Positions 1-9,119 of a DNA stretch of 64,000 nt are shown here, in pieces. Numbering within the stretch: position 1 is the stretch's first letter; every line of letters starts with the position of its first letter. The stretch lies in NCBI RefSeq assembly GCF_003634015.1, contig NZ_RBII01000001.1, forward strand, positions 682,001 to 746,000, given 5' to 3'. Made by a program: the position numbers and the translations under genes. Origin of the DNA: Litorimonas taeanensis (GTDB lineage Bacteria > Pseudomonadota > Alphaproteobacteria > Caulobacterales > Maricaulaceae). A model generated the notes under the pieces. The model saw nothing but the letters and a program-made list of their open reading frames with translations. It was not told where the DNA came from and made no database searches.

Positions 1-2198
1 GCTTTCCAGTTTTGCTGCGGTATCAAATCGCCTACGGCTTGAGGGCCATGAGCATGTGCATCGACATAACCGGGAACAATGGTTTTCCCTTTAAGGTCAA
101 CCTTATTTGCTCCAAAGGGTATGGTTACATCCGTACCAATTTCGGTAATTCTATCACCTTTAATCAAAATAGTTCCGTTTTGAATTATCCCGCCTGCTTC
201 ATCCGCCATGGTGATAATTTTTGCATTTGTCAGTGCCGTGATTCCTGATGGTGTATCTTTTTTGACTGTCTGGGATAAGGTTGTGACAAATTTTGGCGTT
301 TCAGGCTGCTCTTTAGCTGATGGAGAGGCCGTAAATAATTTGGACCCAAGGCTCCAGTAAATTTGACCGTCATTTGTCCAGCTTGGATAGGTCGCTCCAT
401 TTTGGCTTAGTTTAGTGACGGGGAGGGCTTTTGCGCTCATTCCTGCAGCGACATTTTGAGGACCAGAAAGAAGCGGCATAGTATATAAATTATAGTTCTC
501 GCGGAAAGCGACCTGACGCCCATCCATTGAAACATGAAAGCTCTGCGCCATTTTTGAACTCGTGTGGACGCGTTTGTCGTGTCCCTGTAAATTAACACTG
601 ACCAAGGCATTCTTGCCGTCTTCGTTATTCGTTATAAATACACGATCATTATTTGGCCCAAAATGCGGTAAAGATCCAGATTTCGAAATTCGCGTTGGAG
701 TAATATTCTGCGTCAAAGACTTTACATAAATGCCTGTATTGGCTGACCATTCAGGAGCTGTAAGAAATCCACCGCTTCGTTTTTGGTAGGTCACATAATT
801 GCCGTTTGGTGATATAGCCGGATTAGCGTAATGCCCAGGATGTGATGTCACTGTATTTAGACGACGAGATGAGATATTAATTGTATGCACGTTACCTAAG
901 GATTTGTCGTCCCAAGTGACAAATGTCACTGTTCGCCCATCTTTTGAAAAGCTCGGGTGCAACTCTTTCACAGAATCAGGTAGGCGCGTTAAACGGTTTG
1001 CTGTGCCACCGGAAACAGGTTTGACATAAAGTTTGCCAAGGCTTTCAAAAACCACTGTGCGACCATTAGGTGATACATGAGTGAAACGAGGCATCGTAGT
1101 GTCGAAGGTGTCGGGTGCGACTTCTACAGATGGACGCGGACCTTTTAGAATTTCACGCGTGTCTTTGACATGGAAGTCAATATGTTCAACCTTCTGCGTC
1201 GTAACATTTAGTTTGTGAATTTGACCTTTTGCCCAAAAGAAAAGGCTTTGAGAATCAGGACTCCAGTCCATGTTAGGATAAAGACCGTGAACAGCCCATG
1301 TCTCTTGCATGTCGCGATCAAGGTGGTCAAAAATCTCGCGCTCTTCTCCACTTTGTACATCTTTGATAAAAAGGCGCGTGTCTCCGTCAACACGCTTAAC
1401 AAAGGCGAGATATTTCCCATCTGGGGACGGTGTCGGACGAACCGCACCGCCATAACCTCCCACTGCCGTAGAGATTTCGCCTGTGTTCATGTCATATTTT
1501 TTGATTTGAAATAGCTCACTATGTGAATCTTGAGCGTATTCGAATATTGGACCAGAGGTGATGTTTTGGCTGTAGTAAATTGCATTTCCATCAGGACTAA
1601 ACATGGGTTCTCCAAGTTCTTTCTGATGTGATTCGGATGGTTTTTTTACGAGTTGAATGCCTGAGCCGCCTTGAGTGCTATAAAGCCAAATTTCGCCCAC
1701 CCCAAGAGATCTGCTTGTTGTGAAATGTTTGCGGCCTGCAATGAAATCACCACTCGGGTGCCAGGTTGGATTATTAAGCAGCCTGAAAGTTTCTTTAGTC
1801 ACTTGTTCCAAGTCGGATCCATCAACGTTCATCGTCCAAATATTATCACCACCCGCACGGTCGGAAATGAAAGCAATGCGTTTACCATCGGGAGAAAAAC
1901 GTGGCTGCATTTCCCACGCCATACCTGAGGCGATATTGGTCGCGGTACCGCCAGTGATGGGCATTGTGTAAATGTCACCCAGTAAATCAAAGGCGATTGT
2001 TTGACCGTCAGGTGACACATCGAGGCTCATCCATGTGCCCTCGGTCACATCAATATTGATTGTGGATTTTTGTCCCGGAGGATTTGTGACGTCCCACTTT
2101 TCCTCTTCTTTCTTATTATCAACCTCCTCATCAGCATAAGCGAATGTAGAGAGAGAAGCCGCAGCAATTGAAGCGAGAAGAAAGGATTTTAGTGTCAT
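1..2198 (-). CDS. Amidohydrolase with N-terminal TolB-like beta-propeller (partial, C-terminus beyond left edge)
   Basis: The frame is open from the ATG at 2198 to the left edge, about 732 codons, so the end of the catalytic domain is missing. It begins with a signal peptide (hydrophobic run ending FAYA-DEE), so the product should be exported. The middle carries repeated blade motifs (VSPDGQT, FSPDGKR, PSPDGKY, VSPNGRT) typical of a TolB/WD40 propeller, up to about residue 620. Near residue 690 an amidohydrolase domain starts (ALTNAKIITM, then KTIVPGYVDAHAHG), with the HxH metal-binding pair at about residues 714-716. Proteins with this order are annotated as TolB-propeller amidohydrolases or prolidase-like peptidases; the substrate cannot be told. 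It lies among other exported hydrolases. Confidence 0.88.
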   Translation of the reverse strand, partial: MTLKSFLLASIAAASLSTFAYADEEVDNKKEEEKWDVTNPPGQKSTINIDVTEGTWMSLDVSPDGQTIAFDLLGDIYTMPITGGTATNIASGMAWEMQPRFSPDGKRIAFISDRAGGDNIWTMNVDGSDLEQVTKETFRLLNNPTWHPSGDFIAGRKHFTTSRSLGVGEIWLYSTQGGSGIQLVKKPSESHQKELGEPMFSPDGNAIYYSQNITSGPIFEYAQDSHSELFQIKKYDMNTGEISTAVGGYGGAVRPTPSPDGKYLAFVKRVDGDTRLFIKDVQSGEEREIFDHLDRDMQETWAVHGLYPNMDWSPDSQSLFFWAKGQIHKLNVTTQKVEHIDFHVKDTREILKGPRPSVEVAPDTFDTTMPRFTHVSPNGRTVVFESLGKLYVKPVSGGTANRLTRLPDSVKELHPSFSKDGRTVTFVTWDDKSLGNVHTINISSRRLNTVTSHPGHYANPAISPNGNYVTYQKRSGGFLTAPEWSANTGIYVKSLTQNITPTRISKSGSLPHFGPNNDRVFITNNEDGKNALVSVNLQGHDKRVHTSSKMAQSFHVSMDGRQVAFRENYNLYTMPLLSGPQNVAAGMSAKALPVTKLSQNGATYPSWTNDGQIYWSLGSKLFTASPSAKEQPETPKFVTTLSQTVKKDTPSGITALTNAKIITMADEAGGIIQNGTILIKGDRITEIGTDVTIPFGANKVDLKGKTIVPGYVDAHAHGPQAVGDLIPQQNWK

Positions 2199-2297
2199 GA
2201 TAAACCTTAAGTTTTTTCTTTTTGTAGGGTAATGTGCGGGGTAAATTATACCTAATTTATCCCTTGTTTGATTTATTAAGAAGAGAGCTGTGCTGAT

Positions 2298-3698
2298 TTA
2301 AAAGCGGCCTGCTGCTCCGGGGAACACAACGGGTGTTTGACTGCCATCTTTGGCGACTGCGCTGACACCGAAAAAATAGTTATCAATTACGAGATTTGTA
2401 AACTCCCATTCATTGACCTTGCCGACAAAGCGAGAGTGTGTCCACTCAGGCTCAGTGGTTAGACGCCAATGAACTCTGTAACCCGCAAGATTTGCCGCAT
2501 TTGAGGGGGTCTCCCAAGTCAGTTTTGCAGAAGGTTTGACTGCCCCACTGGCCTCTACATTCATCGGAAAGGGCGGAGCCCCAGCCATACCGGCTAAGGT
2601 GATGGCATTTAAAGCCGTAAGTTTTGCGGCATAATCAGAATCTACACCTTCCATAGTGTCCCCATATGTGACGCCATTTTCTTGACGTAAGTCTTGATGT
2701 TGCCGGTCATAATGTTCGTGTGTTTCCATTATACGTACACCAGGTATTCCAACTTTGTTGAAAGGGCGGTGATGCCCCCCACGCCCAAAACGATCTAAGC
2801 GGTAAACCATCATGACATCCAAATTAGTCATATATTGATCACTTTGAGATTTTACGTACCGGGCTAAATTACGTGACGGGCTGTCGACTTCTCCACCTGT
2901 AAAACGGCGTTGTCTGGCTTCCTCTGGCGTCTCATTGGCGCGCGTACCTTCGGAAAACACTCTAACTGTAGAATTGTTTATGACGCCATCTATGCCAGTG
3001 ATATTAGAAATCATATCATTATTCAGGACGCCTTTTATTTGCCATCCGTTTGCTAAGGCATGCTCGGCAACGATTTCTCCGCCAAAAAGTCCTTGCTCTT
3101 CACCGGAAAGCCCTGCGTAAATAATCGAACCAGCAAACTTGTATTTCGATAGTACTCTGGCGGCTTCTAAGGCGCCGGCCATGCCCGAAGCATTATCATT
3201 GGCGCCCGGGCTGTCTGAGGTGCCATTTAATGGGTCGGTTACGCGGCTATCAATATCACCGCTCATCATAACATATCTATTCGGGTCAATTGATCCACGT
3301 TGTATTGCGAGAACGCTAACGACTTCGGTTGGATTAGGAATTCGACTCTCACCTTGAATTGTGTCCGAAACATAAATGACCTCAAGACATCCACCACATT
3401 CGGATGAAATTTTTTGAAATTCAGAATGTATCCATCGCCGTGCCGCACCTATGCCGCGTGTCTCTGATTGTGTTTCTGATAACGTGTGACGTGTCCCAAA
3501 GTCGACCAATGTTTGGATGTCGTTTTGGATACGATCTGCAGAGGGGGCTTCTGCAATATCATAAAGGCTTAAAACCTCTGAGGGAGGTGCTTTAACGTCA
3601 TCTTGCGCATGACTGGTGTTAGGCAGGAATAGAACCGAACTTATGGCAATCATTGAAATGCCTGCAAGGCGTTTTGTGGGGAGCATAAATCTATCCAT
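2298..3698 (-). CDS. Secreted M28-family zinc aminopeptidase with C-terminal fibronectin III-like domain
   Basis: An exported peptidase of 466 residues. A longer frame begins at a TTG (3716) inside the upstream desaturase gene; the ATG at 3698, five bases after that gene's stop, is the better start and leads straight into a signal peptide cut after SHA. M28 hallmarks are GANDNASGMAG (metal Asp), SGEEQGLFGG (general-base Glu) and THEHYDRQHQD (C-terminal His). The usual first metal ligand, His in a GHxDS motif, is Asp here (SGDIDSR). After about residue 380 comes a fibronectin III-like beta domain (LTWETPSNAANLAGYRVHW). It probably releases N-terminal residues from peptides outside the inner membrane; substrate unknown. 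Confidence 0.88.
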   Translation of the reverse strand: MDRFMLPTKRLAGISMIAISSVLFLPNTSHAQDDVKAPPSEVLSLYDIAEAPSADRIQNDIQTLVDFGTRHTLSETQSETRGIGAARRWIHSEFQKISSECGGCLEVIYVSDTIQGESRIPNPTEVVSVLAIQRGSIDPNRYVMMSGDIDSRVTDPLNGTSDSPGANDNASGMAGALEAARVLSKYKFAGSIIYAGLSGEEQGLFGGEIVAEHALANGWQIKGVLNNDMISNITGIDGVINNSTVRVFSEGTRANETPEEARQRRFTGGEVDSPSRNLARYVKSQSDQYMTNLDVMMVYRLDRFGRGGHHRPFNKVGIPGVRIMETHEHYDRQHQDLRQENGVTYGDTMEGVDSDYAAKLTALNAITLAGMAGAPPFPMNVEASGAVKPSAKLTWETPSNAANLAGYRVHWRLTTEPEWTHSRFVGKVNEWEFTNLVIDNYFFGVSAVAKDGSQTPVVFPGAAGRF

Positions 3699-3702
3699 AT
3701 TG

Positions 3703-4626
3703 CTAATTAAGGGCAACTTGAGTGAGAACTTGAGAGTAGGAAGGGGCTTTCATCATGTGACTTTCATGCCCCTCATAAATTAGAGCTTTGTGCAATTTGG
3801 GAAGATTGAAACATGGCACAAACATATAAGCGTGATGTTCCACATGATAATTCACCCAATAAGGCGCTAAGAATATACGGGCCAGAAGATTTGCCTGGGT
3901 TGTTCGCGCGTGACGAAGGGGATTACCATTTTCTTCAGTCAGGGCGTGTTCAGCAATATTGCGCAATCGGAGTACCGCCATAAACCATGTCATCAGAGGG
4001 GCGAGCCATAATGCAAAGTAAATCCACCAATGTCCCGCAAGCGTAAAGAGGGTGAGGAGGCCCAAATTTATCCATATGACAGGGTTAGCGCTTATTTTGT
4101 CATTTGCCCCCTCAAAAGCTTCGCTGCCTTCTAAGCTTTGGTTTTTAAATTTTGCCAAGCGTAACCTTAGAAATGTTTGCCCCGTTAAGTCGCGAAAAAA
4201 TTTTCGTCGAAGGCTAGATCTACTGACAGGGAATTTTGCAGAAAGCGGGAGGTCAGGGTCATTGGCTGTCTGGGTATGACGATGATGTTTCAGGTGGTAC
4301 TGACGATAGGTTTTCATATTGCCACCATAAGGGGCCGCCAAAACATATTCGCCGACTAAATCATTGATTTTCCGTGATTTAAACAACACACCATGTGCTG
4401 CTTCATGCATCAAAATTGCCATGCCGTGTTGTCGAGAGCCGACCATCATAAAGGCAAAGACGAAAGTGAAAGCATTGGGAAAAGCTATAAAGAGGCAGAT
4501 AGAGCCGATAATTACGCCCCACACATGACAAGTTAGCCAAGCTCCCCAGAGGTTGGAACGTGCGGCAAGATTCTTTACGGTTGCACGGGGCAATAATTTG
4601 GAATCCATAGGCATCCTAAACTTCAT
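3703..4626 (-). CDS. Membrane fatty acid desaturase family protein
   Basis: An integral membrane di-iron desaturase of 307 residues. The three histidine boxes are visible: HEAAH at residues 74-78, HLKHH at 111-115 and HVEHH near residue 262, with hydrophobic segments around residues 35-65 and 185-215. The family inserts double bonds into acyl chains, or hydroxylates related lipids, using O2 and an electron donor. The ATG at 4626 is the first start; a second Met at residue 5 is possible. The stop lies five bases before the M28 peptidase ATG, so the two are probably co-transcribed. The substrate (fatty acid, sphingolipid or carotenoid) cannot be read from sequence. Confidence 0.88.
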   Translation of the reverse strand: MKFRMPMDSKLLPRATVKNLAARSNLWGAWLTCHVWGVIIGSICLFIAFPNAFTFVFAFMMVGSRQHGMAILMHEAAHGVLFKSRKINDLVGEYVLAAPYGGNMKTYRQYHLKHHRHTQTANDPDLPLSAKFPVSRSSLRRKFFRDLTGQTFLRLRLAKFKNQSLEGSEAFEGANDKISANPVIWINLGLLTLFTLAGHWWIYFALWLAPLMTWFMAVLRLRNIAEHALTEENGNPLRHARTTQANLLARIFLAPYWVNYHVEHHAYMFVPCFNLPKLHKALIYEGHESHMMKAPSYSQVLTQVALN

Positions 4627-4755
4627 TGCGCGCTAAGACCTTGCTGTCAATTCTATGGCCGTTCACAATTTTGACAGTATATACTGATCTGGTTGTTTTG
4701 TTTTTGAATGTAGTATGTCAGAAACAAGCCTCTGGAAACGGAAATGGGAGTAAAC

Positions 4756-5391
4756 ATGACCCACCCTAAAGAAGCTCTGATCGCAGGTTATAAATCTTTT
4801 AGAGCAGGAGATTATGCCGAGCAAAAATCACTTTATGAGACCCTAGGAACGCATGGGCAGAACCCGAAGATTATGATTATAGCGTGTGCGGATTCCCGTG
4901 TTGATCCCACCGATATTTTTAATGCTTACCCGGGTGAAATGTTTGTAGTGCGTAATGTGGCGAACATTGTTCCGCCGCTGGACCCAACGGGTGGATATCA
5001 TGGAACATCGGCGTCAATCGAATTCGCCGTAAAGGCCTTAAAAGTAGAATGCATTGTGGTTATGGGGCATGAAAGCTGTGGCGGCATTCAAGGATGCTTA
5101 CAAGGCATGGGGCAAGATGAGAATGCTGGCTATGTTGGACGTTGGCTATCGTTGATTAACGGTGTGCGAGAAACTGTTGTGGGGCGTAAAGTGCCTGAAG
5201 ACGAAATGCAGTTCGAAATGGAACTTGAAAATGTACGCCAGTCTTTGACGAATTTAATGACCTTTGATTTTGTCCGTGAAGCTGTCGCAAACAAAACATT
5301 AACACTGCAAGGCGCGTATTTCTCTATCATTCGCGCGCGCTTGTTATTGTCAGATGAGGCAGGTGTCTTCTCTGAAGTGGAATCAGTCTAA
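4756..5391 (+). CDS. Beta-class carbonic anhydrase
   Basis: Reversible hydration of CO2 to bicarbonate, a cytoplasmic zinc enzyme. The beta-class ligands are present: CADSR (zinc Cys and the Asp/Arg dyad, residues 44-48) and HESCGG (zinc His105 and Cys108), followed by the conserved NVANIVPP strand. An ATG also exists four codons upstream (4744), but GGGAG at 4746-4750 is spaced correctly for the ATG at 4756, giving 211 residues. It is divergent from the desaturase, and its last four bases overlap the end of the convergent GST gene. A TTGACA hexamer at 4671-4676 could be part of its promoter, but no good -10 follows. Confidence 0.93.
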   Translation: MTHPKEALIAGYKSFRAGDYAEQKSLYETLGTHGQNPKIMIIACADSRVDPTDIFNAYPGEMFVVRNVANIVPPLDPTGGYHGTSASIEFAVKALKVECIVVMGHESCGGIQGCLQGMGQDENAGYVGRWLSLINGVRETVVGRKVPEDEMQFEMELENVRQSLTNLMTFDFVREAVANKTLTLQGAYFSIIRARLLLSDEAGVFSEVESV

Positions 5392-6020
5392 GCTCTGGCA
5401 GAGGGTCTCTCTGAGACTTTTTTGTGCCAATTATGTAATGCCGTTAAGCCCTCATCAGGAGAGGCCTTCACCCATTTAGCAAAATCCATGCCCACCATGG
5501 CCGTTATATCGGCCATGGAGTAGGTGTCACCAGCTACGAAAGCGTTGTTCTGTAACTGTGCATTTAAATCTTCCCAAAATATTTCGATTCTTTGGCGACC
5601 GCGCTCGATTAAAGCTGGGATTTGCTCAATGTTCTTGCGTCCCGTCATTGCTCGGCCTTTCATATTAGGAGATGAGTTTCTTAGAATCTCAGCAATGGCT
5701 GCAAGACCATCAAACTCGCAACGCCAATTCCACTCAGAGATAGCGGCTTTTGAAATTGCATCCGTGCCCAATAGGGGTGGGTTAGGGAATTTTTCTTCTA
5801 GGTAGACGGCTATGGCTATGTTTTCACATATGATTGTTCCGTCTTCTGTGACGAGAGCGGGAACGGCACAGCGAGGGTTAATGGATTGAAATGATGCACC
5901 CATTTGTTCACCTGTGGTGAGGTCGACTTGCTTGCAATCATACGCAATGCCTTTCTCTGCCAAGAATATACGCGCACGACGCGGAGAGGGGGCGGGGTGG
6001 TAATCATACAGTGTAATCAT
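5388..6020 (-). CDS. Glutathione S-transferase family protein
   Basis: A soluble GST of 210 residues: N-terminal thioredoxin-like domain (residues 1-80; MITLYDYHPAPSPRRARIF, cis-Pro in CAVPALV, then the glutathione-binding E-N pair in TIICENIAIAVYLEEKF) followed by an all-helical C-terminal domain (about 90-210). No catalytic Cys is evident; the Ser in APSPRR is the likely thiol-activating residue. It probably conjugates glutathione to electrophiles. Divergent from the pirin gene with 28 bases between starts, and convergent with carbonic anhydrase with a 4-base overlap. The substrate is unknown. Confidence 0.88.
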   Translation of the reverse strand: MITLYDYHPAPSPRRARIFLAEKGIAYDCKQVDLTTGEQMGASFQSINPRCAVPALVTEDGTIICENIAIAVYLEEKFPNPPLLGTDAISKAAISEWNWRCEFDGLAAIAEILRNSSPNMKGRAMTGRKNIEQIPALIERGRQRIEIFWEDLNAQLQNNAFVAGDTYSMADITAMVGMDFAKWVKASPDEGLTALHNWHKKVSERPSARA

Positions 6021-6048
6021 TATCTATCCTAACAAACGAGAGGCACAT

Positions 6049-6918
6049 ATGACATCAGAACGGTCTATTCTCAAATCAATAAATCCGCATGTCAAACATT
6101 TAGGTGGGTTTGATGTCCGGCGATCAATTCCGCAAATTGGTCAGAGATCGATTGGCCCTTGGGTGTTCTTTGACCATTTTGGCCCTGTAGATTTTTTGCC
6201 AGGTGAGGGCATTAATGTTCGTCCGCATCCGCATATAAATTTAGCAACTGTATCCTATTTATTTCAAGGTGAGATATATCACAGAGATAGCCTTGGAAAT
6301 GCTCTAGCAATACATCCTGGCGCAATCAACTTAATGGTTGCAGGTAAGGGTATTGTGCACTCTGAACGTACACGTGAGGCCCTCAAGGAAACGGGCTACA
6401 AACTTCACGGTTTACAATTGTGGCATGCACTACCGAAATCTGTTGAAGAAATTGATCCGGCATTCTTTCATACGTCGGCTGAGGACATACCATGCGGTCA
6501 TAGTAAGGGGGTGGAATATAGAGTCATGATGGGAGAAGCCTATGGCTTGAAATCTCCAGTCAAAACCTATTCTCCTATTCTTTACCTAGAGGCAAAAATG
6601 TCAGCGGGAAGTAGTCTGGAATTACCCTTTGCCGATGAAATGGGTGTGTATGTCGTTAATGGACAAGCTGAAATTGATGGTGAGCCTAGTCCTGTTTATT
6701 CGATGAGCGTATTGTCGGACTCTGCAAAATTGATTAGCGCCAAGTCAGAGACGCGGCTTGCTATTATTGGGGGAGCCGCCCTAGGCAAACGCTATATGGA
6801 ATGGAATTTTATCTCATCCCGAAAGGACCGTATCGAGCAAGCTAAGGCGGATTGGCTACAAGGACGGTTTGATAAAATACCGAATGACGACGAAGAGTTT
6901 ATTCCACTTCCAGAATAA
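6049..6918 (+). CDS. Pirin family protein
   Basis: A two-domain cupin of 289 residues. The N-terminal cupin shows the metal-binding set of pirins (FDHFGP, then VRPHPHINLATVSYLFQGE, and GIVHSE); the C-terminal cupin starts near residue 180. Some pirins have quercetinase activity and others act as redox-sensitive regulators; the role here is not known. The ATG at 6049 follows GAGAGG at 6038-6043. An MDR-family dehydrogenase begins 31 bases downstream on the same strand, suggesting co-transcription. Confidence 0.9.
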   Translation: MTSERSILKSINPHVKHLGGFDVRRSIPQIGQRSIGPWVFFDHFGPVDFLPGEGINVRPHPHINLATVSYLFQGEIYHRDSLGNALAIHPGAINLMVAGKGIVHSERTREALKETGYKLHGLQLWHALPKSVEEIDPAFFHTSAEDIPCGHSKGVEYRVMMGEAYGLKSPVKTYSPILYLEAKMSAGSSLELPFADEMGVYVVNGQAEIDGEPSPVYSMSVLSDSAKLISAKSETRLAIIGGAALGKRYMEWNFISSRKDRIEQAKADWLQGRFDKIPNDDEEFIPLPE

Positions 6919-6949
6919 ATACGTTTAACACGAAAAAGAGAGAAATCTT

Positions 6950-8068
6950 ATGACAACTTATAAACAAATGCTTTCGACCATATCAGATGATGGCACATTA
7001 ACTATGGAGCTTGTCGATAGAGAGATGCCAATACCAAAATCCGATGAGATAATTGTTCGAGTTGATGCGACACCCATTAACCCTTCAGATCATGGTGTTA
7101 TGTTTGGTGCCGCAGATGTGAACGCTGGTTCGACGGTTGATGGTAAATTTGTTGCCCCTGTCTCCAAACAGCTTATGGGGCGCATGAAAGCCCGTGTTGG
7201 ACAAGCTTTGCCTGTCGGCAATGAAGGTGCAGGGGTCGTTATTGAGGCTGGAGACGATAAATACGCACAGTCGTTAATCGGAAAGACCGTCGCTGTAATG
7301 GGCGGCGGGATGTACGGGCAATATCGTTGTATAAAAGCGGTCATGGCTTTGCCTTTAAATGAAGGCTCAACGGCCAAAGATGGGGCGTCTAGTTTTGTGA
7401 ACCCTCTTACAGCTCTGTCTATGGTTGAAACAATGCGTTTAGAAGGTCATGAGGCACTGGTTCATACGGCCGCTGCGTCCAATCTCGGGCAAATGTTAAA
7501 CCGAATTTGCCAAGCTGATGGCGTCGAATTGGTCAACATTGTTCGCCGAGATGAGCAAGCGAATATCTTGAAAGAAATGGGCGCTAAATATGTCGTGAAT
7601 AGTAGTTCAGATAGCTTCATGAAAGACTTAACGGATGCCATTCATGAAACAGGTGCAACTCTGGCATTTGACGCAACAGGTGGCGGCTCTTTAGCATCAG
7701 ATATTTTAACGGCCATGGAGGCCGCAGCAGCACGTACTCCTGGTGCTTATAGTATCTATGGTTCAGTTAAACATAAGCAGGTCTATTTGTATGGCAGTTT
7801 GGATATGAGCCAGACGACTTTGACACGTGGTTACGGTATGGCTTGGGGTGTTGGGGGCTGGTTGTTGCCAAATTTCTTGGCCAAAGTAGGACCAGAAGTC
7901 GGCGTACGTTTACGGAAACGCGTGGCGGATGAACTGACAACGACTTTCGCTAGCCATTACAATCATGAAATTTCATTAGCAGAGGCTCTACAGGCGGATA
8001 TCGTGAAGGCCTATAATGCTAAGAAAACGGGTGAGAAATACCTACTTCTTCCCCAGAAAGATTTGTAA
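6950..8068 (+). CDS. Zinc-type alcohol dehydrogenase-like / quinone oxidoreductase (MDR superfamily)
   Basis: An NAD(P)H-dependent oxidoreductase of 372 residues. The GroES-like N-terminal domain carries DATPINPSDHGVMFG and GNEGAGVVIEAG; the Rossmann domain starts near residue 160 (EALVHTAAASNLGQML, then VNIVRRDEQANILKEMGA). No structural-zinc Cys cluster is present, which favours the zinc-independent quinone-reductase branch of the MDR family. It follows pirin closely. A stable hairpin lies 36 bases past the stop. The true substrate is unknown. Confidence 0.88.
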   Translation: MTTYKQMLSTISDDGTLTMELVDREMPIPKSDEIIVRVDATPINPSDHGVMFGAADVNAGSTVDGKFVAPVSKQLMGRMKARVGQALPVGNEGAGVVIEAGDDKYAQSLIGKTVAVMGGGMYGQYRCIKAVMALPLNEGSTAKDGASSFVNPLTALSMVETMRLEGHEALVHTAAASNLGQMLNRICQADGVELVNIVRRDEQANILKEMGAKYVVNSSSDSFMKDLTDAIHETGATLAFDATGGGSLASDILTAMEAAAARTPGAYSIYGSVKHKQVYLYGSLDMSQTTLTRGYGMAWGVGGWLLPNFLAKVGPEVGVRLRKRVADELTTTFASHYNHEISLAEALQADIVKAYNAKKTGEKYLLLPQKDL

Positions 8069-8103
8069 CCCAGTTTTTAAAAAGTAATTTTTACAATAGT
8101 TTA

Positions 8104-8129
8104 CTTCAAGCTCCTAAAGGGGCTTGAAG
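8104..8129. terminator. Strong hairpin after the MDR gene, possible terminator
   Basis: Arms CTTCAAGCTCC (8104-8114) and GGGGCTTGAAG (8119-8129) pair over 11 bp with one G-T wobble and a TAAA loop. There is no T-run on either side, so it may act as a processing or stabilising stem rather than an intrinsic terminator. A second stem, AAGCCA/TGGCTT (8127-8132 with 8139-8144), would compete with its right arm. The rest of the stretch 8145-8448 holds nothing recognisable. Confidence 0.5.
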
Positions 8130-8448
8130 CCAAGGAAATGGCTTGTAACCGCAATTAACTTACACATCTCAACTGTCTCATTTAGATACATGAAGGTGTA
8201 CTCAACCTCATGATAGCCGCCCTTAAGTTTTAGAATATATATGTGCTGCGGCTTTTGTTGACGGGTATTTCAAGGAAATGAAATTTTGGGATTAAATAAA
8301 GGGTAATCCTGATAGTGACTGTGGTGGTCGAGGTCGATCTGATGGCCAAATATTTATTAGATTTTCGTGGTTGAAACATACGCCTTTAAAATAACGCGAA
8401 ATTTCATAGCTTGTGCGGTATTGAGGCATACGGCTTGCATATAACTCT

Positions 8449-8460
8449 CCACTTAAGTGG
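8449..8460. promoter_or_regulatory. Perfect 12-bp palindrome just before a small ORF
   Basis: CCACTTAAGTGG reads the same on both strands and ends nine bases before the ATG at 8470. It could be an operator, or a small hairpin hiding the start site. No ribosome binding site is obvious between it and the ATG. It could also be chance. Confidence 0.3.
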
Positions 8461-8469
8461 ATTTGATAC

Positions 8470-8697
8470 ATGCAAGAATTAGAAAAAAGACCCTATACAT
8501 TTCCTGACACGGAGGCCCTTAAAATGGCCAACCGCCGGACGACCCTAGAGAAGCGTTTACAGGATTTAGATTGGCAAATTAAATTCGCAAAAAATCAAAT
8601 TTTCTATAATGAAGAAAAACGATTGCGGCATACTGAGCAACTGCAAGAGTTCCGAGATCGTGCGATTAAAGAACTTAATGGGCTTAACCAAGACTAA
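8470..8697 (+). CDS. Small coiled-coil protein of unknown function
   Basis: A 75-residue, highly charged and helical protein; residues 20-65 have the heptad-like pattern of a short coiled coil (LEKRLQDLDWQIKF, then EEKRLRHTEQLQEFR). I do not recognise the family. It has no signal peptide or membrane segment. The ribosome binding site is weak, and the ORF is preceded by about 400 bases of non-coding DNA with a palindrome at 8449-8460. Its stop overlaps by four bases the end of the convergent VOC gene, a tight packing seen elsewhere in this window, which supports it being real. Confidence 0.5.
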   Translation: MQELEKRPYTFPDTEALKMANRRTTLEKRLQDLDWQIKFAKNQIFYNEEKRLRHTEQLQEFRDRAIKELNGLNQD

Positions 8698-9116
8698 GGA
8701 GCGAATATTTGAGACCTATCCTTAAAGCTTTTAAATTCTAGCGCATTTCCACTTGGGTCCAGAAAAAACATGGTCGCTTGTTCTCCAGTCTCGCCTTTGA
8801 ACCGGATGTAAGGCTTGATAACAAATTCAATATTAAATTCGACTAAGCGATCACGTAGGACGTGCCAATCTTGCCAATCTAACACCGCTCCAAAATGACG
8901 GACGGGCACTTTCTTGCCATCAACATCATTTGTTACAGACGGTCCTGTAAAAGCATCAGGACGAATATGAAAAGATAGTTGGTGGCCGAAAAAATTGAAA
9001 TCAATCCAGTTCTTTGCTTCACGCCCCACTGAGCAACCTAAGATATCTCGATAAAACAGACGCGTGTCTTCTTTATCTTTGATAGGGTAGGCTAGGTGAA
9101 AGACGTCCGCTTGCAC
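8694..9116 (-). CDS. VOC (glyoxalase/bleomycin-resistance fold) family protein
   Basis: A 140-residue protein with the paired beta-alpha-beta-beta-beta modules of the vicinal oxygen chelate fold: VFHLAYPIKDKEDTRLFYRD at the start (metal His in FHLAYP), FFGHQLSFH in the middle, PVRHFGAVLDW opening the second module, and FFLDPSGNALEFKSF at the end (metal Glu). Members bind a divalent metal and act on small oxygenated substrates, but the reaction is not deducible. It starts at GTG 9116, three bases after the GST stop, so it is probably in one operon with that gene. Confidence 0.85.
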   Translation of the reverse strand: MQADVFHLAYPIKDKEDTRLFYRDILGCSVGREAKNWIDFNFFGHQLSFHIRPDAFTGPSVTNDVDGKKVPVRHFGAVLDWQDWHVLRDRLVEFNIEFVIKPYIRFKGETGEQATMFFLDPSGNALEFKSFKDRSQIFAP

Positions 9117-9119
9117 AGT

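Noticed and set aside
1208-1971. Several overlapping 80-100 codon frames on both strands
   Set aside because: They are shadows of the long amidohydrolase frame that runs off the left edge; none has a ribosome site or family motif.
4671-4700. TTGACA promoter for carbonic anhydrase
   Set aside because: No acceptable -10 element follows at 16-18 bases, so it is not listed as a feature.
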